Assembly: GCA_009731375.1 (NCBI GenBank)
Contig: BJOX01000113.1
Span: 742,700 to 806,699, forward strand
Direction: 5' to 3'
From: Paulinella micropora
Lineage: Eukaryota; Cercozoa; Imbricatea; Euglyphida
DNA: 64,000 bases
This document shows positions 1-46,804 of the stretch, piece by piece; position 1 is the first letter of the stretch; every line of letters begins with the position of its first letter. Both the position numbers and the translations under genes were made by a program. Under the pieces are notes generated by a model, which made no database searches, was not told where the DNA came from, and was given only the letters and a program-made list of their open reading frames with translations.

Positions 1-125
1 CCCAGCAACCTCTTGCAAGACGTCACCGAATGTGCAAGTGCATACACCAAGCGCGGTTGCTAGAGCTGCCTCGAAACCCCACCCATAACAATCTGGTGTC
101 TGCTGGGTCCTGGGCTATCAACCAG

Positions 126-238
126 CATATGCGGAGTTTAAGATCTTTTACGCGCGCAACGACCCTCCTCCCCAGCATCTACCACCAAAGTTTTATGAGT
201 TGGCGTCACAGTTTAACGCCCTGAGGCCATTGGGCTGA
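126..238 (+). CDS. Possible 3'-terminal exon of an unknown gene
   Basis: A polypyrimidine-poor but possible acceptor (CAACCAG) precedes an open stretch of 37 codons ending in TGA at 236-238. It reads YAEFKIFYARNDPPPQHLPP and onwards, and looks more protein-like than the other frames. No family is recognised and the upstream part would lie outside the window. It could equally be the tail of a repeat element. Low confidence. Confidence 0.25.
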
Positions 239-305
239 ATAATACTAATACTAATACTAATACTAACACTAATACTAATACTAATACTAATACTAATACT
301 AATAC

Positions 306-350
<45 letters not shown>

Positions 351-406
351 TAATAACAATAATAGCAACAACAACAACAATTACAACAACAACGACAACA
401 ACAACG

Positions 407-448
<42 letters not shown>

Positions 449-480
449 GCAACAACAACAACAACAACAACAACAATAAC

Positions 481-521
<41 letters not shown>

Positions 522-528
522 CAACAAC

Positions 529-566
<38 letters not shown>

Positions 567-762
567 TAGTGCTTCTCTGTCAATGGCTGATGCATTTCTG
601 CACATGCGCCTCCATCGTCTCACCCGTGAGGGGAGTACGAAGAATTGACGATAGGCTCTAATGACACCCCCGCAAGGGCAGTTCCAACACTTCCAGACGG
701 ACCGGTATGTTCAATGAAAATACTGGTGGCACCGACGGGAATCGAACTGGCGACAGGGCCCA
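567..762 (-). mobile_element. tRNA-derived SINE, 5'-truncated copy
   Basis: The minus strand carries the body of the same element as at 15275-15543. It includes the tRNA T-arm-like segment GTTCGATTCCCGTCGGTGCC at its head and the AGAGAAGCACTATT end, followed by an (ATT)n tail. The A-box end of the tRNA-like head is missing and replaced by AAT repeats. Confidence 0.75.
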
Positions 763-894
763 ATAATAATAATAATAACAATAATAATAACAATAATAAT
801 AACAGCAACAACAACAATAATAATAATAATAATAATAGTAATAACAATAACAATAATAATAATAATAATAATGATAATAGTAATAATAATAGTA

Positions 895-955
<61 letters not shown>

Positions 956-963
956 GTAATAAT

Positions 964-1034
964 AGTGCTTCTCTGTCAATGGCTGATGCATTTCTGCACA
1001 AGCGCCTCCATCGTCTCACCCGTGAGGGGAGTAC

Positions 1035-1037
<3 letters not shown>
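964..1037 (-). mobile_element. tRNA-derived SINE, 3' fragment
   Basis: Only the distal 74 bp of the SINE body is present (GGTGAGACGATGGAGGCGC through AGAGAAGCACTATT). It is flanked by AAT repeats on both sides. Confidence 0.7.
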
Positions 1038-1085
<48 letters not shown>

Positions 1086-1822
1086 TAACCTCTGAAAGCG
1101 TGTCGTGATGTCCGCACGGTGTCGGCGCCGTTTCGACTCATCATCAGCAGCACTTTCCACGCGCATCTAGCACGGACGTACGCATGTGTATATATGTGTG
1201 TGTAGATAGGTATGTGCTTGGAGGGCACGACATCAGGATTAGCCAGGCGCAGGATGTAACGGAAAGGGAGGGGGCAAGGAGGGGGNNNNNNNNNNNNNNN
1301 NNNNNNNNNNNNNNNNNNNNNNNNNNNNNNNNNNNNNNNNNNNNNNNNNNNNNNNNNNNNNNNNNNNNNNNNNNNNNNNNNNNNNNNNNNNNNNNNNNNN
1401 NNNNNNNNNNNNNNNNNNNNNNNNNNNNNNNNNNNNNNNNNNNNNNNNNNNNNNNNNNNNNNNNNNNNNNNNNNNNNNNNNNNNNNNNNNNNNNNNNNNN
1501 NNNNNNNNNNNNNNNNNNNNNNNNNNNNNNNNNNNNNNNNNNNNNNNNNNNNNNNNNNNNNNNNNNNNNNNNNNNNNNNNNNNNNNNNNNNNNNNNNNNN
1601 NNNNNNNNNNNNNNNNNNNNNNNNNNNNNNNNNNNNNNNNNNNNNNNNNNNNNNNNNNNNNNNNNNNNNNNNNNNNNNNNNNNNNNNNNNNNNNNNNNNN
1701 NNNNNNNNNNNNNNNNNNNNNNNNNNNNNNNNNNNNNNNNNNNNNNNNNNNNNNNNNNNNNNNNNNNNNNNNNNNNNNNNNNNNNNNNNNNNNNNNNNNN
1801 NNNNNNNNNNNNNNNNNNNNNN

Positions 1823-2099
1823 ACCAAGCCCAAGGGAGAGCCAGTGACACCTCAAGTGGCCTTTGTTCACTCCGTGGAGTAAGTGATGAGATCAACTGAT
1901 GAGATATCGACTGATGTCAGAAAAAAGGAGCTTCTGATTTCGTCAACCAAGGAAGTCTGTGGGTAAAGTATTAACCCGATGCCCAGCTAAGCCGTGATGT
2001 TTGCACGGAAGGGACTGATACAGGCGATACCAAATCTCCCTAGTACCAGGCGGGGCCAGGGCTCGTTCCATAAGCGCCCCTTGCAGAACGAGCTCCCAC
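1823..2099 (+). repeat. Interspersed repeat, copy 1 (bounded by gaps)
   Basis: This segment matches 12647-13110 and, inverted, 37465-38066. Shared landmarks are GGAGCTTCTGATTTCGTCAA, GCCGTGATGTTTGCACGG and GGCGGGGCCAGGGCTCG. N gaps (1286-1822 and 2100-2364) cut both sides. No long open frame with protein character is seen. Confidence 0.8.
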
Positions 2100-2364
2100 N
2101 NNNNNNNNNNNNNNNNNNNNNNNNNNNNNNNNNNNNNNNNNNNNNNNNNNNNNNNNNNNNNNNNNNNNNNNNNNNNNNNNNNNNNNNNNNNNNNNNNNNN
2201 NNNNNNNNNNNNNNNNNNNNNNNNNNNNNNNNNNNNNNNNNNNNNNNNNNNNNNNNNNNNNNNNNNNNNNNNNNNNNNNNNNNNNNNNNNNNNNNNNNNN
2301 NNNNNNNNNNNNNNNNNNNNNNNNNNNNNNNNNNNNNNNNNNNNNNNNNNNNNNNNNNNNNNNN

Positions 2365-2810
2365 CCTGGAGACGGTCTCTGCCACTGGCAACTCAGCCTG
2401 GGGTTCAGATCTAACTATCTCCTACAATGACGATTTTGTGTCCGCCGTTAATCGCGCGCAGCGCAAGGGCTAAACAGGCAACCAACTCCTCATGGCTGAT
2501 GAAGTCGGGGCGTGATTCAAAGGGTTGATGAAGTCGGGGTTGTAGAAGGTAACTCACAACGAGCGTGAACTCCTGAAACCTCGACTTGATACCGACATCA
2601 TCTCCTTAGGGCACACCCTCCTGGGGAGTGTTCTAGTGTTGTCCCGTATAGTTCAAAAGGGCTCGCTACCTTTCGGCTTGAACTGGGCACAGACACCAAC
2701 CACAGCGAGACAGTGGTTGGTGTGCAGCTTGGCCGGTGCTGAAAGTTCTTGTCCGGGGGTAGTATAGGAGGCAATGGCTTTGCAAGCTAAGCCACGCCCA
2801 TAGATTAAAC
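2365..2810. other. Unique-looking sequence, no gene assigned
   Basis: A short open frame ends in TAA at about 2472 and contains SAWGSDLTISYNDDFV, but it starts in a gap and has no recognised relative. The rest contains a short direct repeat (GATGAAGTCGGGG twice, near 2500 and 2528). It may be the tail of a transposable element followed by (TATC)n. Nothing firmer can be said. Confidence 0.35.
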
Positions 2811-2813
2811 ATT

Positions 2814-2889
<76 letters not shown>

Positions 2890-2959
2890 CCTATTTTCTA
2901 TCGTTANNNNNNNNNNTATCTATCTATCTACCTACCTACCTACCTACCTACCTACCTAC

Positions 2960-19989
<17,030 letters not shown>

Positions 19990-20181
19990 GGCATGCAGAA
20001 ACTTTTTTTAGAGCTGGTCCGGGCGGACCGAAAGGATATGCTCGATTATCCAGTTTGACATGCGCTGCGGCCTAGCGTAATTCAGAGCGGTAAAAAAAAG
20101 GTCTTCTACGAAGACATTTATCCACGAAATCCACACCATTTTGGTTTATTCACCAAATGTTGCTGTTTGTTCATTAGAGCC
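19990..20181. promoter_or_regulatory. Divergent intergenic region between VSP and RPT2
   Basis: Only 192 bp separate the two start codons, which point away from each other. It is the longest stretch without simple repeats in this neighbourhood. No TATA box stands out. A shared bidirectional promoter is inferred from the layout alone. Confidence 0.5.
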
Positions 20182-34082
<13,901 letters not shown>

Positions 34083-34625
34083 ATTAGATGCTTTTAGATG
34101 CCTTTGTTGAAATAATGTTACTAAAATCATTACTGACGACGTTCGAGTTATATAAGCCACCCCCTCGAAGTGCTGAAACAAGGATTTTGGTCAGATGGTT
34201 TGTTGTCCTCACACACTTATGTGAAAAATCCTTAAGCACACAAGAGATTGAACACATGCTATCTACTGATTTACACAACAGACACTACATGAGCACATTC
34301 TTGAGCTAAGAAATACAACACACACTTTCTGACTTCTGGACGCCATCTTTTCCTAGCACGGTCGGCCCGCAAATCACCACAAAAAGATTGAAATTCCGGG
34401 AATTTTTCTGAAAAATGGTCAGAAATAACCCAGACTGCATGGAAAATCTCCTCCTAAACCAGCCAAGCGTTTCAAAAAGGTTTGCAGATTTAAAAGATCG
34501 CAGCTTAAACTACTGCGCACCAAATTTTCACACCCACCTTTTACCAGGGAAAAAAAAAAAAAAAAAAAAAAAATCAGCATGACGTTAAACTGCATCGGGT
34601 CTCTGCATGACCTTAAACTGTGACT

Positions 34626-34678
<53 letters not shown>

Positions 34679-35752
34679 CACGCTTCATGTTTTCTCTTTT
34701 TGTATCTCTTGATATCTCTTCCATGTTATCTCTTCTGCTTCCCACTCAGCTCTACGAGTGGTATATAAGTCTTGACTAACCTGCGAGGAAATAACCAACC
34801 ACATTCAATTGAATACACACACGGCTGTCCATTGACCTCAGTCAAAATATCTCCGAGGTCAGGGAAGCTACCAAAAGACTCTGGATCGGTCAATTCCAGT
34901 TTATTCAGTATCATCCTTTCTTGACAGACTGTTTGTCCCTTGCGAAGCGATGCAAATTCTGTCGGAACTAACGAGAAGTTGAAGGTTTCGAGTTGGTAAG
35001 CGTTTTGTAGCAGTTAAGATTTTTTCAAGTCAGTCTGAGAAAAAATAGCTAAAAACCTGTATATACAAATGCCTATCAAGTTTTCAAGTTTCGGAACGGA
35101 AATTGCAGGCAATTGCCGAGTTTCGACAAAGCCTAGTACCCGCTGCATCTCGAGAGAGTTTGTGAACCGGCCGGACTAAGTTAGTGGCAGTTAACACAAT
35201 ATTAATAATTCGGTCCGGTACGGTATTCATTCTGATATTAATACCGTGAATAATGGCTCTGAAGTACCGGTCGGACACCCGGGTTACACCGTCAGGGGCC
35301 CGACACCGGCCGCGGCCCTTGATTACCGCCGCGGTAAAAAAGCGTTTATACTCTCGCCCCGGACTCACATTCACAAAGATGATCACGAACCCCGCCTTCT
35401 TCCAAGTTCTTAATAATACTAGAAATGCCTTGGCTACAATCTGAATTGGGTGATGAAAATATTTGCAATATATTATAATATCATGAAAGTACTATACAGT
35501 ACAGACAGTGCTTAGCACACGGCGACGGCTCTAGCCTTAACATGTGTATGCTGACTAATATTATTGTCTGATTTATAGGGAGTATCAAAAGTCATATGGT
35601 TTGGTACAAGTACATAAGCTTACAACAAAAGACAGACAACAGCAAAAAAATATACATGAACGATTGAATACCAGGGTATGAGGAAAAATGTCACTCGTTG
35701 CCTTTTAGGGATAGATAGACAGCTAGACAGGTAGATAGATAGATAGATAGAC

Positions 35753-35801
<49 letters not shown>

Positions 35802-36043
35802 CTTAGATAGATAGATACTTAGATAGATAGATAGATAGATAGAGAGGACTAAGCCAGTGGTCATCGAACAGCTCCTAGCTGGTCGCTAGTATATTAGCAA
35901 CAACATTCAAACGGCCGAATCAGCCTTCTTTGAAATCATTTCTCTCCACCAATACTTAAACAAATCTAAAGGCATCGTTGGATAGGCCAGAAACAAATCT
36001 AAAGGCATCGTTGGATAGGCCAGGACAAGAGTTTTCAAATTAC
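34083..36043. other. Region downstream of RPT2, no gene assigned
   Basis: This is ordinary AT-rich sequence with A and T runs, a (GATA)n block at 35710-35842 and a 33-bp tandem duplication (AAACAAATCTAAAGGCATCG...) at 35960-36022. On the minus strand 34919-34781 is a splice-bounded open segment (SFGSFPDLGDILTEVNGQPC) ending at CGCAG|GTTAGT that could be an exon of the gene described at 36044-40902. No function is recognised. A GC-rich patch at 35160-35340 has short inverted motifs and may be transposon-derived. Confidence 0.4.
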
Positions 36044-40902
<4,859 letters not shown>

Positions 40903-41314
40903 CAGACAGCCTGAGAGAGAGAGAGAGAGATAGAGATAGAGAGAGAGAGATAGAGAGAGAGAGATAGAGGGAGAGAGAGAGAGAGAAAGCAACAACAACA
41001 ACAACAACAAGAAGAAGAAGAAGAAGGAGAAGGAGAAGAGAACAAGAAGAAGGAGAAGCTGAAGAAGAAAAAGAAGAAATTTTATTAGTGAATGTATAAG
41101 GAATACAGGGTAGAATATGCAACACTGGTTAGTAGTGAGTACTTAGTCGGCTTGTACTCATAAAATGAGAAAGAGAAGGAGAGAGAGAGAGAGAGAGGGA
41201 GAGAGATGACCATCGCCACCACCATCACGACAACAACAGAAAAATCAGCAACAAGACAGCAATAAATGAAGGAACGTGGCCTTGGAGTTGCTATTTCCTG
41301 GTCTAAGAGCAGCA

Positions 41315-41495
41315 TCATAAAAATCGGCACCATCCTGCACTTCCCTCTACATCAAACCGGAGTCCAATTCTAGTACTGATGCTCGCAAAGCTCTGAGTAG
41401 GTACAACAACAACTTCAGAGTATGTCACGCACTCGGTTTCACCAGATTCATGGCCCACACTGACCTTCAGCACGCTTTTGTGAATCAAAAGGCAA
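41315..41495 (-). CDS. Possible 3'-terminal exon, unknown protein
   Basis: After a TTTTAG acceptor the minus strand stays open for about 59 codons to TGA at 41317-41315. It contains VGHESGETECVTYSEVVVVP and ends GSAGWCRFL. No family is recognised. The segment 42214-42083 upstream on the same strand may belong to the same gene, but the phases do not fit directly. Confidence 0.4.
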
Positions 41496-42082
41496 CTAAA
41501 ATACATGCATGCGCGTGAGAGAGAGAAAGATGAAGAGAAAGGGGTATCCGTTAGACTTCCGCTTGTAGGAACTGGTGTAAGGATGGTGCTTTGGGTACAC
41601 ACACCAAAATCCAACTTACCTCAGCAGGCAAATCGACTTTCGCACATCGTCAGGCATTTCGCTAAAAAGCAGATGCTCTCTATACGCCCCCGCACACCCA
41701 ACCCCTTCCCACTCGGTTAATCTTGAGTTTGGATTGGCTCTTTCTTCCCTCAGTCTCGACCATCTTATCTTTAGAAAAGGTACAGAAAAAAACGAAAAGT
41801 ACCAATTTTACTTGCCGGATGGAGGAAAAACTGTCCTTATTGGCCCAAGTATTGCCATTTTCCTTCTTCTGGGGAATTTTTTCTGTGGGTTGATTTTTTC
41901 TTGCGTTTGCTGTTGGTTGGGATGGTTTAGAATCAGTGAAGAAATTTTTGTTTAGTGTGGTGTAAAATAATTTGTTTTGTGAAGTTCTTTTGCCAGTGAC
42001 TTATTATTGTCTTTATTGTTATTTTCGATCTCACTATTGAAAGGGCAAATTGATTGTCGTGATTATTGGTCATGTCAAGTAC

Positions 42083-42214
42083 CCCGTAATCTATGATGGC
42101 TAAAAGTTCTGAGTGAAACTCGTTCTCTTTACCGTCTGGGTCATAACACAGTCCTTCTTTCACTACTATCGGTTCTGCTCCCTTCGTCAGTGCGTATAGC
42201 AACCTAGCTAGCAT
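42083..42214 (-). CDS. Possible exon, unknown protein
   Basis: The minus strand reads MLARLLYALTKGAEPIVVKE then LCYDPDGKENEFHSELLAII, ending at a possible donor (TACGGG|GTACTT). Codon use and the lack of simple repeats favour coding. The methionine is preceded in frame by ESKKN, so it need not be the start. No function is recognised. Confidence 0.4.
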
Positions 42215-42227
42215 ATTTTTCTTGGAC

Positions 42228-43950
<1,723 letters not shown>

Positions 43951-43951
43951 G

Positions 43952-44201
43952 GCTCAGTATACAGACAAGGTGCTCAATTTTCGATTCCAAATGATGGGAG
44001 ATTCTGGTGCCTCTGCAGTCGCCAAGGGACTGCAGGTCGGACAGACTACACATACATAAAGACATTACGTTCTTAATCATTAAAAGTCGTTCAGTGGGAA
44101 AATTACATCTTCAGAGACACAGCGGGCGGTAATATTATGAAATTTTGGTATTTTGTATACGTATGTGTGTGAGTGTGTCTCTGTCTGTCTGTCTGTCTTT
44201 C

Positions 44202-44266
<65 letters not shown>

Positions 44267-44298
44267 CGCTCGCGCGCTCTCTCTCTCTCTCCTCTCTC

Positions 44299-44337
<39 letters not shown>

Positions 44338-44445
44338 CGTAGCTTCTCTTCTCTCCCCTTTTTCTCTCTCCCTCTCTCTTCTCTGTTCCTCTTCTCACTC
44401 TCTCTCCCTCTCTCCCTCTCTCTTCTCTTTTTCTCTTCTCATTCT

Positions 44446-44497
<52 letters not shown>

Positions 44498-45513
44498 ACC
44501 CAAACAACAAACATGCATTTACCCTGATACATACACATTCATACATGCTCATAGGCACTATTCATACACAACATGCCAACATACTAACGTCATACAAAAC
44601 ATGCCAACATACTCATATATGCATCACTTTAATGCTACCATCGCGCACGGGCAGCAAGTCGAATAGTGATGTATGTGGATGTAGGTGAACAAGACGCTTC
44701 AAGAGATTTATTTAGGAAGCAACTACATTAGTGACAGAGACGCACAGGCAATTGGTGAGGCGTTACATGCACCTTAAGTGCTGATGCTATGTGCACGGCT
44801 AAATATTCCCTTATGTCATTAGACTGCAAATTGAGACTCTGTAGGGTTCTATTCACCTACATGTTCTTATAACATTCTTTTACATGTGATACCGCGCGCG
44901 GTAGCAACACATGTATGAATGTATTGGGCTTATAGGTAAACCAAACTCTCAGGAAGCTCAATCTGAAATACAATAATATTGATGATGGTGCACACGCAAT
45001 CGGAGAAGCTCTTAAGGTACCTGTAGTGTTTTTGCGATGTGCTTCGCTCCTTCTGGTCCGATGTCATTGGTGTCCGAAACAAGAGAAGTTAAGCGGATGT
45101 TCACCTAACCCATGTTCAGGATAAATATTCTGCTACCCGCCTGGGTAGCATGTATAAAAAATAATGTTGATATTCCTTATGTAGGTGAACAACACTCTGC
45201 AGACCCTCCGTCTCTATGGCAATAACATCGGGCCCGATGGCGCAAAAGCTATCGGCAAGGCGTTAGAGGTACCTTAAGCATATTGGCGATCGCAGCAGCA
45301 CCTTCAGGGCCAATATAATTGCCTGATATGTCCAACGTTTGCAATTTGCATTCCTTATTTTCCTGTCAACAAAATTGTCACTTCTTGTATGCTAGCGCGC
45401 GGTAGCAAGGTTTCAACAGCAACTTTGTTTTAGGGCAATACTTATCTCGATCGACCTCCAATCAAATCGAAATCGGACCGGCAGGAGCTCAACATATTGC
45501 AAAGGCGTTGGAG
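43952..45513 (+). CDS. Leucine-rich-repeat protein, plus-strand exons (RNH1/NLRC-type LRRs)
   Basis: Five exons, each one LRR: 43952-44035 (FRFQMMGDSGASAVAKGLQ), 44685-44768 (LQEIYLGSNYISDRDAQAIG), 44936-45016 (LNLKYNNIDDGAHAIGEAL), 45185-45268 (LRLYGNNIGPDGAKAIGKAL), 45434-45513. A sixth, truncated trace lies near 45677-45712. The pattern xLxxLxLxxNxIGxxGAxAIxxAL is the 27-29-residue ribonuclease-inhibitor/NLR type, which forms protein-binding solenoids. Exons start after TAG and most start GTGAAC. Three defects: 44685-44768 ends at CAT|GCACCT instead of GTACCT, 44936-45016 is one codon short, and 45434-45513 is 80 bp long, which breaks the frame. Start and end of the protein are not seen. 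An active gene is possible but not assured. Confidence 0.8.
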
Positions 45514-45652
45514 GTACCTCGAGAGCTGTTCCGAGTGCACTGGCGGCTGCATCTCCGATAGCGTTGTTTCCCAGATATAATGTCTGCAATTTTTTGTTTT
45601 CCTGCGCATCGCACATGCTTGCTTTAAAAATGCTACGCGCGCGGTAGCATAA
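44632..45652. repeat. Palindromes between LRR units, consensus TGCTACCGCGCGCGGTAGCA
   Basis: GC-rich palindromes occur at 44632-44656 (imperfect), 44889-44906, 45131-45150, 45391-45407 and 45631-45650, about 245 bp apart. Each lies between the head-to-head acceptors of a minus exon on its left and a plus exon on its right. Neighbouring sequence is AT-rich, so they stand out. Confidence 0.85.
44773..45601 (-). CDS. Leucine-rich-repeat protein, interleaved minus-strand exons
   Basis: Four exons read on the minus strand lie exactly between the plus-strand LRR exons: 45601-45518 (LQTLYLGNNAIGDAAASALG), 45362-45273 (LQTLDISGNYIGPEGAAAIA), 45104-45021 (SDTNDIGPEGAKHIAKTLQ) and 44856-44773 (LQSLNLQSNDIREYLAVHIA). 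All are multiples of three (84, 90, 84, 84 bp), start after an AG acceptor, end at GTACCT (GTGCAT in the last) and are free of stops. They would join in phase 0 into a protein of at least four LRRs. Whether this strand is transcribed as its own gene, or these are inverted copies of plus-strand exons, cannot be told here. Confidence 0.75.
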
Positions 45653-45699
45653 ATAACGAAATGTGTGTCGGTGTGAACATTGCAGACATTATATCTGGG

Positions 45700-46260
45700 A
45701 AACAGCCGCGAGATCAACATTGTCCGCGGCTCAGGGCTGGACATGGCCGGTCCCCCACCCCCGCGGTGGTCCAAATCCGCCAACCTGCCCCATATATTTT
45801 TCTCCACTGCCTGGACAGCTCCTTTTGTTGCAAAGGCAGCAAACGCACCAAAAGAACGAAATAGAAAAAACCGGGCGGATTTGGACTACCCCTGCACCGT
45901 GATCCTTGCCCACTGTACGGCCGACAACTCACGATGAGAGATGCGTGGTCCAGATCGGTCCAAAAAAATTATGCAACCAGACGTCCGACCAGGACCACCA
46001 CCGTCGGCAGAAGGGAGGGAGAGGGGGCGGGGGGGGGATGCATACCCATCGCTATCATGATCTAGGCAGTGTGTCAACGGTAGTGACCTCAGTGTTAGTG
46101 GTGCGTGGTCCAAATCGGCACAAAAAAATATACAACCAGACGTTCGACCCGGACCACACTGTCGACCGGAAGGGAGTGGGAGGGAGGGAGGGAGGAGGGG
46201 GAGCGACCCACCACCACCATGATCCAGGCAGTCTAGCGGGGCATACTACACTTGTTTGAT
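45700..46260. repeat. Repeats at the left border of the GC-rich island
   Basis: An inverted pair TGGTCCAAATCCGCC (45767-45781) and GGCGGATTTGGACTA (45874-45888) is followed by a direct tandem repeat of 160 bp (45941-46100 and 46101-46240; GTGCGTGGTCCAAATCGG, AAAAAAATATACAACCAGAC) that includes a third copy of GGTCCAAATC. This looks like transposon or satellite debris. The last, truncated LRR trace runs into it. Confidence 0.6.
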
Positions 46261-46390
46261 CACTAGGGTGGCGGGTCCCCCTCCTCCCGTGTCCTTTGCT
46301 GGTCCGGTGTGACGAGAAAAACATATACTAACTTGGTACCGTTTTGGATCACGTGTCGACTGTACCGTGAGAGAGTGTCGATGAACACAT

Positions 46391-46804
46391 ATGACCGGAC
46401 CCCCGGAACCCTTTAAAGATTTTTTGAAAGACTTAGAACGCTATGCTCACAAGCCTAGCGATACCTCCCTTCATGTCCGGGATACACTGGGAAGTGAGGT
46501 TCTTGGCGCTGAGTGTGGAGGCGTGCTCGACGCAGTGGTTGAAGATAAGGCGCCTAGCGCAGTCTACTGCTACTGCGTGCGACTGTCCGGCTACGACATA
46601 GACACCGGACCTCTTGCGAATAAGCTCGCGATGGCTGACCTTCTTGAGGGTGAGGCGGATACGCGCCTGGTGGTCGGTGTAGCTGGCACGTCCCAGCAGT
46701 TCGTCAAAATTCATAAGACCAGGGTAGGTTCTGTGGCATATGTCGACGTACATGCGCTTCCGGTGAGGAAGAGCACACAGCCACGCGTTGGTCATGCAGC
46801 CTGA
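46391..46804. other. Ambiguous reading frames on both strands
   Basis: The plus strand is open for 137 codons (46391-46804) and the minus strand for 120 (46795-46433). The minus reading (RMYVDICHRTYPGLMNFDEL, SHRELIRKRSGVYVVAGQSH) looks the more natural protein, but neither matches a family I know. GC content is intermediate, so this could be host, transposon or the edge of the viral block. Confidence 0.35.

Larger units (their letters stand above)
239..1090. repeat. Trinucleotide microsatellite block (AAT/AAC)n with SINE pieces
   Basis: The stretch is built of (TAC)n-like, (AAT)n and (AAC)n triplets interrupted by two minus-strand SINE segments. Long reading frames here (poly-Asn, poly-Leu, poly-Tyr) are artefacts of the triplets. 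No gene is seen. Confidence 0.9.
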
